From Megascapheus bottae (taxonomy: Eukaryota; Chordata; Mammalia; Rodentia; Geomyidae): 64,000 nucleotides of DNA. The notes below the pieces were generated by a model, which saw only the letters and a list, made by a program, of their open reading frames with translations, was not told the DNA's origin and did no database searches. Every line of letters begins with the position of its first letter. Within the stretch, counting starts at the first letter, position 1. Shown here piece after piece: positions 21,361-33,514 of this stretch. The stretch covers positions 40,631,757 through 40,695,756 of the forward strand of contig JANJXV010000002.1 of the NCBI GenBank assembly GCA_024803745.1. The letters are read 5' to 3'. A program made the position numbers and the translations under genes.

Positions 21361-22784
21361 AGCAATGATAAAATGGTATGTCTTTCTTTTTTGTTATACT
21401 TTATATTTGTAAATAAGAGAGATCTTAAATCTGGCAATACTTCTAATAGAGAAATCAAAATTGTTTTCTTTAGTATTTCCATATCTGTACTTCATTGCTG
21501 ACGAATCCAAAACACTCAGTGGTATTATATATTGGTTAGCTTGTTTTGGCTTTGTTAACTTGACATTGATACCCCTTAGTATGTGTTTTACCAGTTAGGT
21601 TTTTTATTTTCAGGAGAGGACTTTTAATAAAGATGGACAAAACCCATCTTGGGTTTGATGTTTGGGAACAATGCTTACTGCTAGAAGATTCAGAAAGTAA
21701 AACTAGGCCATGGTGGAGAAAAGATGAAGAGAAAAAGTACTAAAGAAGATAAGCAAGATCTTTAAAATGTAAAATTAATTAGCATTCATTAATCAGAATC
21801 TGCCCCCAAAATATTTGGGTCTCATTTATGAAGTTTGTTCTTACATGTACATTACTTTTCAGGATTACTCATCAATAGCAATTCATTTGGGCATTTTCAC
21901 TTTATATTCTATACATTATACTTTAATACTTTTTGAATTTAATTATGATAGACTTGTGTCAGAAGAATAAGTCTAAGTTGTCAATTGTTTTGAAACAGAA
22001 GAGAATTAATGAACACAGAAAAAAACAATGAAAAGGTTGTCATCATCCCTAAGCAATGGAGGTACCAACAGGAAGATTGCAGAGCAAAAATAAGGACCTC
22101 ATGAGATTTGTGATTTATAGTTTCATAGGGAAGATACAAACTAATATGTGTTTCACATCTTCTAGGTGCCAGGTACTATGGTGAATTTTATGGAAATAGT
22201 TCATTATGACCATGGTCTGTATGGTAATATATTACAAAAAGATAAACAAATGGCTAAGAAATTAAAGCACTTTAAATAATGCACAAAGAAATGATGTAGT
22301 GTTCAGGAAATACAAAGGATACTGAACTTTCTCTAAGTCATCTGGGAAGTGTTCGAGGAATGAACACCAGTTAATCAAGGTTACAAGACTATGACAGAGA
22401 AGATGTTTCAAGCCAATGTACAGTTTACCTCCATGAAGCAGTAAGGTAAAAAGAAACAGAAATACTTACATTGGATTATGCCAAGGGATGTAGAGAAAAC
22501 AAATAGGCACTGTGACATGACAGAGGAAAGGATCTATCTGCTAGAACTCCCTTATGAAGTGAAACGTGGGATGAAATGTGAAGGAAGAGAAGAAAATAGC
22601 CACAAAAAGAACAGGATGTGAAGAGATTCTGATGGGGAAGGCAAGGCAGGCTAGCGAGGATAGTGAGATGATATTGAAGAGTTAGGGAGGAAACTGACTG
22701 CAAAAAGAGGAATTTTGACTTGTCAGCATGTGCAGAAACCTCATAATGACCTTGATAAATGAGGAATCTGAAACTATTAAAAAT
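21361..22784. other. Anonymous DNA, with a tiny L1 tail at its end
   Basis: No gene recognised. At about 22785-22812, just beyond it, 'ccctttgtatatcacctttaaaata' resembles an L1 3' end. Confidence 0.4.
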
Positions 22785-22837
22785 CTCTAAGCCCTTTGTA
22801 TATCACCTTTAAAATAACAATATAAAATATATATATT

Positions 22838-23066
22838 AAGCCAGGAGCAGTGGCTCATGCCTGTTATCCTAGCTACTCAGGAGGCTGAGATCTGAGGGTT
22901 GAGGGTCAAAGCCAGCCTGGGCACTAAAGACCCTGAGACTCTTATCTCCATTTTATCACCAGAAAATCAGAAGTAGCTCTGTGGCTTAAAGGATAGGGTG
23001 GTAGTCTTGAGCTGAAGAACTCAGGGACAACACCCAGGCCCAGAGTTCAAGTCCCATGACCATCAC
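22838..23066 (+). mobile_element. Family-B SINE with TA-repeat tail
   Basis: A complete head ('gccaggagcagtggctcatgcctgttatcctagctactcagg') and right half ('ctgtggcttaaaggatagggtgg...ccagagttcaagtcccatgacc'). A TA tract follows the tail. Confidence 0.95.
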
Positions 23067-23073
23067 CACCACC

Positions 23074-23074
23074 A

Positions 23075-23114
<40 letters not shown>

Positions 23115-23116
23115 TT
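23074..23116. repeat. (TA)n microsatellite
   Basis: TA dinucleotides with one C interruption, at the SINE tail. Confidence 0.95.
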
Positions 23117-23149
23117 TAAAAATCGTAAACTTTATGCAACCTCTGTTGT

Positions 23150-23308
23150 GTAAAGGGGCTTGTACTCAGGGTCTAAGGTGCTACTCTGAGATTTCTTTTT
23201 TTGTTCAAAACTAGTACTTTCCTGCTCAGGTTGGCTTTGTGCTGTTATCCTCAGAGCTCAGCCTCCTGAGCCAGTAGGATTATAGATGTGAGCCACTGGA
23301 GCCTGGTT
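23150..23308 (-). mobile_element. Family-B SINE, antisense, partly deleted
   Basis: It carries the reverse of the head ('gagctcagcctcctgagccagtaggattatagatgtgagcc') and a reduced right half. Confidence 0.85.
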
Positions 23309-23335
23309 GACTAATATATCTTAAAAATTAGTCTT

Positions 23336-23676
23336 TTATTTTCTAAGTTTTTCAAATTTAATTTTTTGTCGGGATAATGTATAAAGGGGTTATAGTTACA
23401 TTAGTCATTTAGTAGGTGCATTACTTCTCCCACATTGATAAGCCTTCTCAAGTTTTTGTCCATTTCCCTCCCCCTACTCCCTCCCAATCATAACTCCAGG
23501 ATATGGAAACAAAAAGGTTATCTTGTTGTTCTTAGTGTACTATGTTATTTCTCTTCTTTTTTTTTTTGCTCTTATGTTTAATCTCATGTTGTTACTGCAT
23601 CTGACTTTGTTACCTGGTATATTGTAAATACGTTTATTTGTTTATTTGAAATAGGGAAGGGAAGGGGGAAAACAAC
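23336..23676 (-). mobile_element. Miniature twin-primed LINE-1 (5' inversion)
   Basis: In L1 orientation (minus strand) the 3' end of the 3' UTR is at 23336-23491, and the adjoining upstream 185 bp (23492-23676) is inverted. Upstream and downstream L1 breakpoints are almost contiguous ('gaaaaca' then 'atgattggg', with one or two bases lost). Perfect 13-bp duplications AAAAATTAGTCTT at 23323-23335 and 23677-23689 show that this is a single insertion event. Only 3' UTR is present, so there is no coding potential. Confidence 0.95.
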
Positions 23677-23689
23677 AAAAATTAGTCTT

Positions 23690-25329
23690 GAGAGTTTGGC
23701 TAGTGTGGTTTTTGGCAGTGTCAAGTTAAATATATTGTAAGCAAATGAACAGAATGGTAAACTGAGATTTTTGTTGCAGTATTTTGGTTTCTGGTTGTTT
23801 AAGTAAGGGTCTCAAACCCTAAAGAGCTGGGTCTAGCCTCAAACTGGAATGGATATTCTTAAATGTTTTGAATCCATTTTACTGGGATCAAATGCTACAA
23901 GAATAACAAACTGTATAAAATAACAGCTCCACCACAGAGGTGATATTTCTAAATCCTCTATATTTAAAGGAGGAAAAAAAAGACATTTTTGAGACTGAGT
24001 AATGGTTTCATATGCTATAAATGCAAATGAAACTTGCTCTTACCTCCCTTCTTTCTTTACACTCTTTTATGTGTTTCCTGTCCATTTCGAAGGTTTTGAA
24101 AGATCCCCAAATTATGCTGTGTCCTATATTAGTGTTACAGTCAAATAGGTAGTGATAGGTAGTACCTGTGTATACTGGCACAGGAGGGTATATTCTATTA
24201 GGATTCTTGGAAGAATGATTGACAGGGAATGGGGTCATGGCCAATGGTAGCTTGTAGATGTAGATTTTTTTTTTTTACACTTAACCCCAGCATAGTTTCA
24301 TGATTTTTCTCAATTCCATTCTTGAAGAACTCTCATGGCTAAGAAATTTCCAATGATCATTCTCAAGTCGTTTTTTTGTATTTCTTTAATCGTTCTCCAG
24401 TCTTTGAGGAAAGAAAAATGGAGTAAATCATCAGACAGGAGAAAGGAGTTTGAGATGAAAATATAGCCTGATCACAGTGATGAACGCCGTCTGTTCATTG
24501 GTGATCTGGGCAAGTGAAAGAGTCCTGGAGACCTGACAGCTGCCTGGCGTATTTCTGAATGAGTGAGGAAATTTTCCAGTTCATCTGTGGAAAATTTGGT
24601 CCGACATTACAGCATTAGGCTACCCATCTGCAGCTTGCAATTGGTACCGACAAGAGAATCACTATTACTTTGTGGAGACAAGCCACAAATCTGGAACGAG
24701 GCAGACTGGCATGTCTATTAAGGGTTGGCAGTGTTGAGGTTTAGTCTATTGTTGCAAGGCTGTCTTGCCAAGGGAGAGTGAATGTTTGACTGCCTGGGCC
24801 CTCATCACAAGCATTATCTTCAAATGAAGAGAAAGCATGGGCTGAATCAGGAAGCCCTAACTTTATGAAGGCTGTTGTTTCACATTCCCTTGCTTGTTGT
24901 CTGTACCCTTCCTGATGTCTGTACCCTTCCCTCTGAAGGCCATTCGTTATTCCAGTTGGATGCTTCTGTTTTGATGCTGATATCAGTTTATGGGTTATTA
25001 TATCCATTTGCAAATCATGACTCAAAAGAGAAAACTCTGGGATGCAAAACACTCCATATGCCCATAAATCACAAGCTGAATGAAAGTTGGCAACACGAAA
25101 GTGATTGTGTTGAGAGTTTGAAAGCCTCAGTGAGCCAACCTTTATTGAAACTCTGGTGTTGGGTGCTGTAGTACTTGGGGGACATAGCATAGGAAATAAA
25201 GAAACATGAAAATGAAGAAAAAACATAGGAATATAGCAGAATATTTGTGGGAAGGAATTTAGGAATTTGCGCAGTCCACATGGCCATTGAAATAGATGAC
25301 TTAATTTTTGCCATTGTCTTATATTTTGA
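23690..25329. other. Anonymous, repeat-poor DNA
   Basis: The longest open frame of the window (24741-25370, minus, 209 codons) lies here but shows no recognisable domain, so I do not call a gene. It contains a short tandem duplication at 24898-24930. The interval 24450-25170 looks unique. Confidence 0.4.
24898..24930. repeat. 18-bp tandem duplication
   Basis: TGTCTGTACCCTTCC occurs at 24898-24912 and 24916-24930, giving an 18-bp period. Confidence 0.9.
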
Positions 25330-25469
25330 AAAGGAAGAGACAGAAAGACAGAGAGTGAGAGAGGAGACACACAGAGAAAGTTAGCTAGAAAGAGAGAGAG
25401 GGAAAGCCAGAGGGAGAGAAGAGAGAGGAGACAGAGGGGGGGAGGGATAGAGGGAGGGAGGGAGGGAGG

Positions 25470-25556
<87 letters not shown>
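25330..25556. repeat. Purine (GA) tract
   Basis: About 225 bp almost purely A and G on the plus strand, ending in a pure (GA)n of about 70 bp. Long mirror-symmetrical purine tracts can form triplex (H-) DNA. Confidence 0.95.
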
Positions 25557-25561
<5 letters not shown>

Positions 25562-25609
25562 TTGGCCTAAATTGATTAGGCTGTGGCTGTGGCTTTCATA
25601 CCTATTTTT

Positions 25610-25945
25610 TTTAATAAGGTACTAACTGTCCTGTATGCAGCTTTTTTCTATTTTTTTCCTTCTATTTTAGTTTTCTGTATCCTCTGCCTTGTATATAAGT
25701 TTATCTGATCTATGGAATCACAGAAACAGCAGGGCAAAGGTGAAATAATGCAACAGTGATATTCACTAGATACTAAGTTGGAAATGAACTTTAACAGGTA
25801 GTGGCGGTAGGGAGTAGGGGCAAAAGAGGAAAAAATGATGGAAGGGGTAAACAGTGCTTAAAAAGAAATATACTCATTTTTCTTACTTATGCAACTACAA
25901 CCTCCCCTCCCTATACATCACCCTTACAATAAATAAAAAAGGAGA
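25610..25945 (+). mobile_element. LINE-1 3' UTR copy
   Basis: It shares 'tctgtatcctctgccttgtat...aatcacagaaacagcagggcaaagg', 'gaaatgaactttaacagg' and the end 'ccctatacatcacccttacaataaataaa' with the 3' UTRs at 50.6 kb and 55.3 kb. There is no ORF2. Confidence 0.85.
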
Positions 25946-25989
25946 AAATAGTTATGCCATTTCTAACATTAATGAATAATAAAATTAGT

Positions 25990-26190
25990 TAAAATTTATT
26001 GAGTGCTTGCTAATTCTTACTTTCCTCTAGCATTGTATTACAAATTCTTGAATACTCTTCAAAGATTTTAATACTATATTAGCATCTATGACAATCTATG
26101 CGAAATCTGGGGTGCATCTAGATTTAGTGGCTTGCTGAAGATCAGGGAGACAGTGATGCAAAGTCAAGATTTTACATCAGGTGAAGATCT
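25990..26190 (+). mobile_element. MIR SINE relic
   Basis: 'aatttattgagtgcttgctaa' and, later, 'agtggcttgctgaagatcagggagacagtgatgcaaagtcaagatt' follow the MIR order in sense. Confidence 0.65.
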
Positions 26191-26759
26191 TCAGCTCTGT
26201 ATACAGGGGAAGGAAAAGCAGATAAAGAATCATGTAAGTGAAATAAAGTGCCCTTTTCAGTACTTGTACGCTGTTTAAGAAAACATGGTTTTCCTTTTGT
26301 GTCTCAACTAATTAATTAAAGGCAAAAATAGTTTTATGTCAGTGTAGAAGTTAGATGGGGATGAATGCATAACATAAACATGTCTCAAAAGTGCCTATGG
26401 TATTTTAAATGATCCTTCATTTAGTTAATAAATATGAGCATGTGTCTCCATTTGTGTTCTACATTTTACTGGAACAATGTTAAGAGTACAATATGGTCAA
26501 GACCACCACAGCTCAAAGTATCACAGGAAGGGGAAAAACTTCAATTAATACTGCTAATAAGAGATCCTCAGTGAATCAAGAGAAGAAACAAGAAGCTCTG
26601 CCTAGAAAGCTTGAAGTTGACCTTGTGAATGCAATGTCTGTCTTAGGTTTTGTCAAAAGGAAGTGGCTCACGTCTGGCTAAGAAATTATAATGAGGAGTG
26701 ATGTGAATAATGTAGCATGTTAGAGAAAAGGTGACAACTTAAAAATCTTTGTAAAGTAA
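26191..26759. other. Anonymous DNA
   Basis: No repeat or gene recognised. Confidence 0.4.
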
Positions 26760-27860
26760 GCTTTTTATTTTAAAATAGTTTTAGAGTTACAGAGACATTG
26801 TGAGACAGTACTGAGAAGTCTTATACTTACTTATACCTACATTCCTCTATGATTAATATCTTATATTAGCATGAAATACTTGTTAGGATTAGAGGAACAT
26901 TATTAGATCATATTATTTCTAATGAAAGTCTACCCTATATTCTGATTTCCATTTTTTTTTTACCTAATGTCTTATTTTCTAGGATCCAACCTAGGAAACT
27001 GCAACATATTTAGTGATAAAGTTTCCTTAGGCTCTTTTTGGCTCTGATGGTTTCTGAGATTTCTTTGTTTTGGATATCCTTAAAATGTTGAGAATTAGCA
27101 GTCAGCTGTTAACTATATCCCTCGGTTAGAACTTGCATGGCATTTTTCTCTGACAGACTGTGGTTATGGGGTTTATGAGAAGAGGAGCACAGAGCCAGTG
27201 TGTCATACCCTTCTTATCAAGAGTATATGGTATCAGGATATTTGGCTGAGAGATGTGTTAGGTGTCTCCACTTTGAAGTTAACTGCCTCATCTCCCAACA
27301 CATTTCATACTGTACTGTTTGTGAGAGAGTAATATGTTCATCTCTACCCAAGAAATTGGGAGTTTGGCTCCATTTTCTTGAGTATGAAATTTATCCGTGG
27401 AAGTGAATAATTTAAAATTCCTCTGTACAGGAGATTGGTCTATAACATTCATGTATTTATTTTGTCACTCCTATATGTCACTGTGGGCCCATGCTCACTG
27501 ACTCTATATTTTGAATTATGATTAACTACACCTTGAGTTTTCAGCTTTGGCAAGTGAGAGCTTTTAAGATGGATCCTATGTTCCTTTGTACATCAAAGGA
27601 AAGGAATCCCTTATTGTATTTTTTTGGAAGGAATGTTGGTTGATGTTTTTGCATTCTCAAATTTCTGAGACACTAGATTCTCCAGGGTGATCCTGTATGT
27701 TTTCTGCCTAAATCGTAGAATTAACTGTTCCTACATCAACACCTGCTTCCTTTTCTTGGATAATGGATATGGAAATGGTGGTCTGCCAATAGATGTGTTT
27801 GTTGCTCGTAGGATATTTCTTCCTGGTCTCCTCAGTTAACAAAGGAAATATGAGTGTAGC
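26760..27860 (+). mobile_element. Ancient L1M 3' region of about 1.1 kb
   Basis: The order of landmarks is that of an old mammalian L1 3' region: 'tagttttagagttacagagacattgtgag', 'tttacctaatgtcttattttctaggatcc', 'agtttccttaggctctttttggctctgatggtttctgag', 'tttctccactttgaagttaactg', and 'tgcctaaatcgtagaattaactgttcc'. The copy is long and diverged, and its subfamily cannot be named by eye. Confidence 0.65.
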
Positions 27861-29508
27861 CACAGTAGGTACACAGATTCATAAACATTTGTATATGTAA
27901 CCTTCTATATCAATATTGAGCTAACACTAAATCCATGATAATTTCTTTCATCCTAAATGATTATTTCATAGATCATTTTAGACCTTGTAGATTCTATGAA
28001 ATTTTGTATGCAGATAATTCTGTCAAATAAGTTTCATTTCCTCCTTTCTGATATAGTACATATTATAGCAATAGTATATATTATATACTATATATCTACA
28101 GAATACTTTTGTTATATTGTAGTATTAGCTAAGACTTAAACTAAGTTCTTGAATATACACTGTGAGAGAAGAAGTCTCTGACTTTTTTCTATCATGAGAG
28201 GTAGAATGGTTTCTCATTATTGTAGGCTTTTTGTAGCTGTTATTGGTCATAATCCATTGGCAGTGGGTTTTGTGCATGTATGTGTGTGCATGCACATGTG
28301 TATGTAAATGAGTATTGCATTTTGTGAATTTTTATTCTACTTTATACGTTAATATATTTTTCTTTAGCTACGTTGATGTGAATAGAGTTTTTTCAGTATT
28401 CAGTTTTCATCGCATAAATAATACATAGAATAAATTCTTTGTGGCCAAATAACTAGTTCTTTTGTACATTGTTAGATTCAAAATATATGTGAACTTTTAG
28501 GATTTAGAATTTCATTTGAGTTATTTGTCTTAGTTGATTGTAAACTTTGAAAGATCTGGTTTTGTTAATTAAAGCATTGATGGTTTGGTGAGGTTTGAAA
28601 GCCGTATACTTAAAAAACAACCAAAAATCCTTCTTTAAATACTATTCTGCTTCTCATGTATTATAGGCAAATACCTCATATCCGAACATACCTAATTTCT
28701 CTCTTAGTCTATGATGATTTTTTTGCTTTAGTTTAACTTATCCTTATGCTGCAGTCATTTAAGAAATCATTGCTATTATTAACTTATAAACAGGTATTAT
28801 GAAAAATAAGCTTAATAAAATTATGCATGCATTTGTACATTTTCTATTAATTTTGTTTAGGTAGATTTGAGTTTATAACTTGTATGAGCTTTTATTTCTC
28901 CTTGAACTGTCTTTGTTAATATGCATTAAAATAGGACTTTCAATGCCATGCTAAAAGATTGGACAAAATTTTATAGGCCATAAATGTATAAACATAAAAC
29001 AGTTTTTTAATCATGCAATAATAAAGTGTAATGACACAGTAAGATGGATTATACTCACACCAGAATAGAGCTGTATTTCTTAGGCATAGATATGATTTTG
29101 TAAGCATCACATATTCCTAACCTTTTTGGATATGCTAGGTGTTCTTAATGGTATGGTTCTTAGTCTCTTATGTTCTCTTTTTTCTTTTTTTTATTATAAT
29201 TAATGCCTTTGTGTTCTTATGCTACTAATTGAATAGGGCATAATTCATTGTTTATTTAATTGGTCTAGAAAGAAAGCTTTTTGTGTTGTCCCATATTGCT
29301 TTTCCAATGAGTTAGATATAGCAAATACTTAAAGAGCAATTGTATTCAGTGAACTGAATCACTCAGGAGTAATAAAACAACTTCAGTCCCAGCTGTCTCC
29401 ACTAGGTTTGTTGTTGGAAATGTATGTTAAAGGTGACTTAATATCTTATTCTCTATAAGCCTTTGTAAAATCATATTGGTTTCGTATTATAGAGTAAGGA
29501 GAAGACAC
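27861..29508. other. Anonymous AT-rich DNA
   Basis: Very AT-rich with a 'tatatactatatatct' run at 28080-28100 and 'tgtgtgtgcatgcacatgtgt' near 28282. I could not assign a family; part may be old antisense L1. Confidence 0.4.
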
Positions 29509-29529
29509 AAAATAGATTGTTGCTTTCTT

Positions 29530-30302
29530 CAGTATGGCAGTTCCTCAAAAGACTAAACAGAACTTCCCTATGACCCAGCAATTCCACTACTTGGCATTTA
29601 CCCAACCGTCCAGAAACAAGGACATACTAAATCCACTAGCACAAAGATGTACATTGCAGCATTATTTACAATAGCAAAGATATGGAACCAACCCAGATGT
29701 CCCTTAGTTGATGAGTGGATCAACAAGATGTGGTATTTATACACAATGGAATTCTGTGCTGCTGTCAGAAAGAATGACATCACCCCATTTGTAAGGAAAT
29801 GGAAAGACTTAGAAAAAAATCCTATTAAGTGAAGTAAGCCAGATTCAAAGGAACATAGGCCCAAGAGTCTCCCTCATTTGTCATCATCAGTAGAAACCTT
29901 GGTCTCTCCTAGCAGAGGATTACAATAGAACAAAATCTAGAGACATAAGGCCAAATAGTATGACACTAAATGTAAGGACCTCCAGGATAAGGAAACAAAT
30001 GAGTGATTGTTGTCCTTAATGTCCTATGTTATCTCTCATCTCTTTTGCTATCCCTTGGTTATCTCATATTGTTACAATATTTCACCTTGTTATCGGATAT
30101 ATTTTATATATGCTTAATTGGTTATTTGAAATTGGATAGGGAAGGGAGAAATCAAGATGAGCCTGGGTAGGGGGGGGGGAGGGAAATGGAGACCATGTCA
30201 TGAGAAAGGGTATCAATGTTTGTGAAGTAATGCACCTTCTATCTGGTGAATATAATGTAACCCTTCTATTAATTACAATAAAAAAAGAAAAGAAAGAAAG
30301 AA
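29530..30302 (+). mobile_element. LINE-1, 5'-truncated (ORF2 end plus 3' UTR)
   Basis: This 773-bp copy starts inside the ORF2 C-terminal region and runs through the 3' UTR to an A-rich tail ('ctattaattacaataaaaaaagaaaag'). The host sequence TAGATTGTTGCTTTCTT before (29513-29529) and after it (30307-30323) is duplicated perfectly, with adjoining A residues on both sides. The sequence is close to the copy at 3500, so both are young. Confidence 0.97.
29647..29832 (+). pseudogene. C-terminal remnant of L1 ORF2
   Basis: The frame reads through FTIAKIW, DEWINKMWYLYTMEF and FVRKWKDLEK, as in other ORF2 C-termini, and then breaks by a single-base change in the A-run near 29818. There is no catalytic domain. 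Confidence 0.85.
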
Positions 30303-30323
30303 AAAATAGATTGTTGCTTTCTT

Positions 30324-31424
30324 AAGGATTATTATATACAAAACAACAAAAAGAACTACAAATATTTGTAGGACTAAAACAACATGTATGGTTTCATACA
30401 CTTGACTCAAAAGACATGATATTTTGGTTCATTGTCTCAGCAAAGCCCAGGAAATCATTGTATCAAATGCAAGATGGATTTGATTCCATACACACTGTAG
30501 ATTAAAAATGTGAATATTACTGGTCTCCCTTTAATGACACAAAACCTAGTGTATTGTTTGGGCATTCAGTTATCTGTCCTATTATTCCAATTATAACAAC
30601 CAATGACAGGGTAAATAGATAATAAACATAATGATCAGTACTTCACACTTTGAGGTTTTACTGTGTAAAACCTATACTAGGGGACGGACCCATTGGATCA
30701 TACTTGTTTTTCAGTTAGTTTAGATATGTGGGAAATAGAAAGTCTAAATAGGATGATCATGTTCCAGACTGACCATGGCAAAAATATATGATCCTATGTG
30801 AATAATAACTTATGCTACAAATGCTGGGGAATTGCCTCAAGAGGTAGAATGTGTGTAGCAAGCATGAGGATATAAACGGAACCCTCAGTATTGCCAGAAA
30901 CAAAGCCAGAAGCATTATTATAGATGGAAACTATACTGAAGTAAAATACTCTAAGTTGGTACTGGCTTGGCATTCATTTTCAGAATTGGGACTTAGTCAC
31001 CCTGACACAGTTTCCATATTGTGCGCTTCTAGTTTCTGATTATGGTACACCAAATAACTGACTTTTAAGCTTCATACTGAACCTTATATTCACATAGATT
31101 ATACAAATATGCCATTTTGACTTCTCAGTCATACTATGATTTCCAAGAACTCACACCTGCTGGGAACTAGTTAAAATTCTCAGATGGAAACTCATTTTGC
31201 AAATGCCCTGGATGCAGAGACTCCCACGCCTATTTCTCTCACTAAATTCTATGTGTGTGAAGTGTGAACAGGAATATAATATTGCTGTTTATTTCCATCT
31301 TTAATTACTCTTGGTCATTGAAGGGGTGCCTTCAGTCTTGAAGCACCTAAATTAAAACATAGCCTACAGTAAATATTTTGTACATATAATTATGAGTAAA
31401 TCTTCACAAAAATTTTTGATAAAT
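30324..31424. other. Anonymous DNA with one ID-like fragment
   Basis: No gene recognised. The degenerate SINE at 30820-30905 lies inside this interval. Confidence 0.4.
30820..30905 (+). mobile_element. Degenerate ID-like monomer
   Basis: 'ctggggaattgcctcaagaggtagaatgtgtgtagcaagcatgagg' then 'ggaaccctcagtattgcc' resembles the left monomer of family A. Confidence 0.6.
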
Positions 31425-31535
31425 TGATGTTGTGCCCATTTTGTGGGTGAATCTCAAAGACATTAACTCTTTGCCTAAGGTTATGGTAAACAGAGGAATC
31501 CAAACTAGGAAGAAGATCTTTCTAACTTTGTAGTT
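31425..31535 (+). mobile_element. MIR SINE relic
   Basis: 'cattttgtgggtgaatctcaaagacattaactctttgcctaaggttatgg' follows the MIR core in sense. Confidence 0.6.
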
Positions 31536-31539
31536 TTTA

Positions 31540-31770
31540 CTTCCATCTCTTATGCTCTCTGTTAGGGGCCTGGGAACCCAGAAAAGTGTGATTAATACTG
31601 TCTGGGTGCATCCAGAAAAGCTTCCAGAGAAAGGAGCATTTAAACTAGATTTTGATAGGGGAATAGCAACTGCTAAGTCAGTAACAATGAAAGAAGTATA
31701 TGAAACAGAAAAATATAGGAGATTAAGATCAGAGGATCCCAGTTCAGAGCAAGGTGGGGCAGAAAACATG
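31540..31770 (+). mobile_element. Possible old mammalian repeat
   Basis: 'tccagaaaagcttccagagaaaggagcatttaaactagattttgatagggg' resembles a block found in old interspersed repeats of mammals. It explains the open frames on both strands here. I cannot name the family with confidence. Confidence 0.35.
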
Positions 31771-31777
31771 AAATTCT

Positions 31778-31908
31778 TATCCTCCAATTAACCAGCAAGG
31801 TGCCAGTCTGGAGGTAAGGTTTGAATGATAGAATTCCAGCCATGGGCAAAAAAAGCCAAGTGAGAGTGAAAGGCCCACAGTTCAAGTACCCGTACTGATA
31901 TAAACAAC
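31778..31908 (+). mobile_element. SINE fragment (linker and right monomer)
   Basis: 'tatcctccaattaaccagcaaggtgcc' matches the family-B linker, and 'ccatgggcaaaaaaagccaagtgagagtgaaagg...cagttcaagtaccc' a diverged right half. A CAA-rich tail follows. Confidence 0.6.
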
Positions 31909-32364
31909 AACAACAAAAACAACAACCTCCCCTCCCCACAAAAACAAAACAAAAACCAAAATAGTAAAAAGCAATGAAAAAGTATTTAAGGTTTCAATAT
32001 TAAAGAAAACAAACTCTGTATACCCAGAGTGTGTACAAAGCAAGCATCTGAGTGTAGAGGCTGAGTCTGAAAGAGCTGAAAATAAAAAAGAATGTGAAGA
32101 GTACTTACTGCCAAGCTCAGGCATGAATTATGTATCATGGTGAGATGTGGAACAGAAGAGTAAGTGACCTGATCAACTCTGAGTTTTATCAAGTTCAAGA
32201 TGAAATTCTGAACAAGCCTAGAACCAGGGAGGTCACTTTAAAAGCTCTTATGAAATAAAAAAAATGAGATGTTTAAAGAGTGGATTTTTCTATTATCTTA
32301 AAGTAGTTGTACAAAGAAGTTGCCTTTTAACAAAGCAGTTTATGAATTAATGCATCTTGATCAA
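31909..32364. other. Anonymous DNA
   Basis: No gene recognised; (CAA)n/A-rich to about 31960. Confidence 0.4.
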
Positions 32365-32735
32365 TGTCACATCTTTTAACATTCTTGCCATTCCCTCCCC
32401 TACTCCTCCCTTCCTTTATTTCTCTTAAATTTGTAGGATATACATTGAATACTTGGCTGCATTTTCCCCTTCCTCTCATCTACCTCTTCTATCCACTCCA
32501 CTCTTTTCAAGTACCAGCATCCTTGTGTTTTATTTTGTTCAACTTTGACTTTGCCTTTCTAAGGAATTACTACTTGCATACCACCCAATGTATTTACTTA
32601 TAAGTTTATAAGCTAAACCTAGTTTCTATGTATAAGGGAAAACATGCCATCTGGGTCTAGCTGGGACTGAGTTATTTTACAAATGGTACAATATCATTCT
32701 TTCTAATGGATGAGTAAAATTCCATTATGAATCTG

Positions 32736-32776
<41 letters not shown>

Positions 32777-33010
32777 TTATCTATCTATCTATCTTGCTAC
32801 CTGTTTATCTATAGCACATTTTCTTGATCTATCCATCCATTGAGGGGCACCTGGGCTGATTCTATACCTTCTTTATGATGAACATTGCTTCAATGAACAT
32901 AGTTATTCTAGTGGCTTTATTGTATCCTGGTTTGTGATCTTTTGGATAAATGCCCAGGAGTAAAATTGAATTAATATTGAGTAAAATATGTTGATATTCA
33001 GGATTCTGAT
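32365..33010 (-). mobile_element. LINE-1 antisense (ORF2 end and 3' UTR), older type
   Basis: On the minus strand the ORF2 C-terminal block (LLGIYPKD and MFIEAMF in the frame at 32862-33047) is followed by an L1 3' UTR ('aacatgccatctgggtctagctgggactgagttatttt' as seen on the plus strand). A TCTA tract has expanded where other copies have the 'cacaatggaattctatg' sequence. Confidence 0.8.
32735..32794. repeat. (TCTA)n microsatellite inside L1
   Basis: About 15 units with two interruptions, grown at the 'gtgtatat' stretch of the L1. Confidence 0.95.
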
Positions 33011-33514
33011 GTTTTCGTTCCTCTACAAGGAATATATCAAAACTCACTTTGTTCTTTTGTGCTCTGTGCTCAGTTGAATAAGTGAATGCTTACAGTGCCT
33101 GGATTATAGTAAGAGTTAATCCAAACCTCAGTGTCCTAAATTCTAGAAAGAAGTTCTATTAAACCTGAACAAAGAAAGAAAAGCAAAACATACCACAAAT
33201 GCTCTAATTTCATCATGGCCCAGGGGATTCATCAATATTCATTTATTCCTTGGAAGAATAACTATTTAAATTCCTAGTGTTCTAGAAAATGCCATTCAAG
33301 AGAATATATTTGAACACATGCTTGACTTCAAGTACTATTCGAGGCATTAAAAATAGAATAGTAAATGATAAGGATATGGACTCTCCTCATAGAGGGTTTA
33401 CAATCTAAGAAATCAGGACATGGTAGAAAAATGCTCCAACTTTGGAAAGGATACCAATGTGTAGAAATAATACCGAATCTAAATCTCTTCTTTTTTTTCT
33501 TTTGCATTTTTTTC

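Noticed and set aside
31404..31787. 127-codon minus-strand frame
   Set aside because: It overlaps a MIR and a likely old interspersed repeat and has frames open on both strands.
20106..32794. CRISPR-like regular repeats
   Set aside because: The regular repeats are tetranucleotide microsatellites without spacers, in a mammalian genome.
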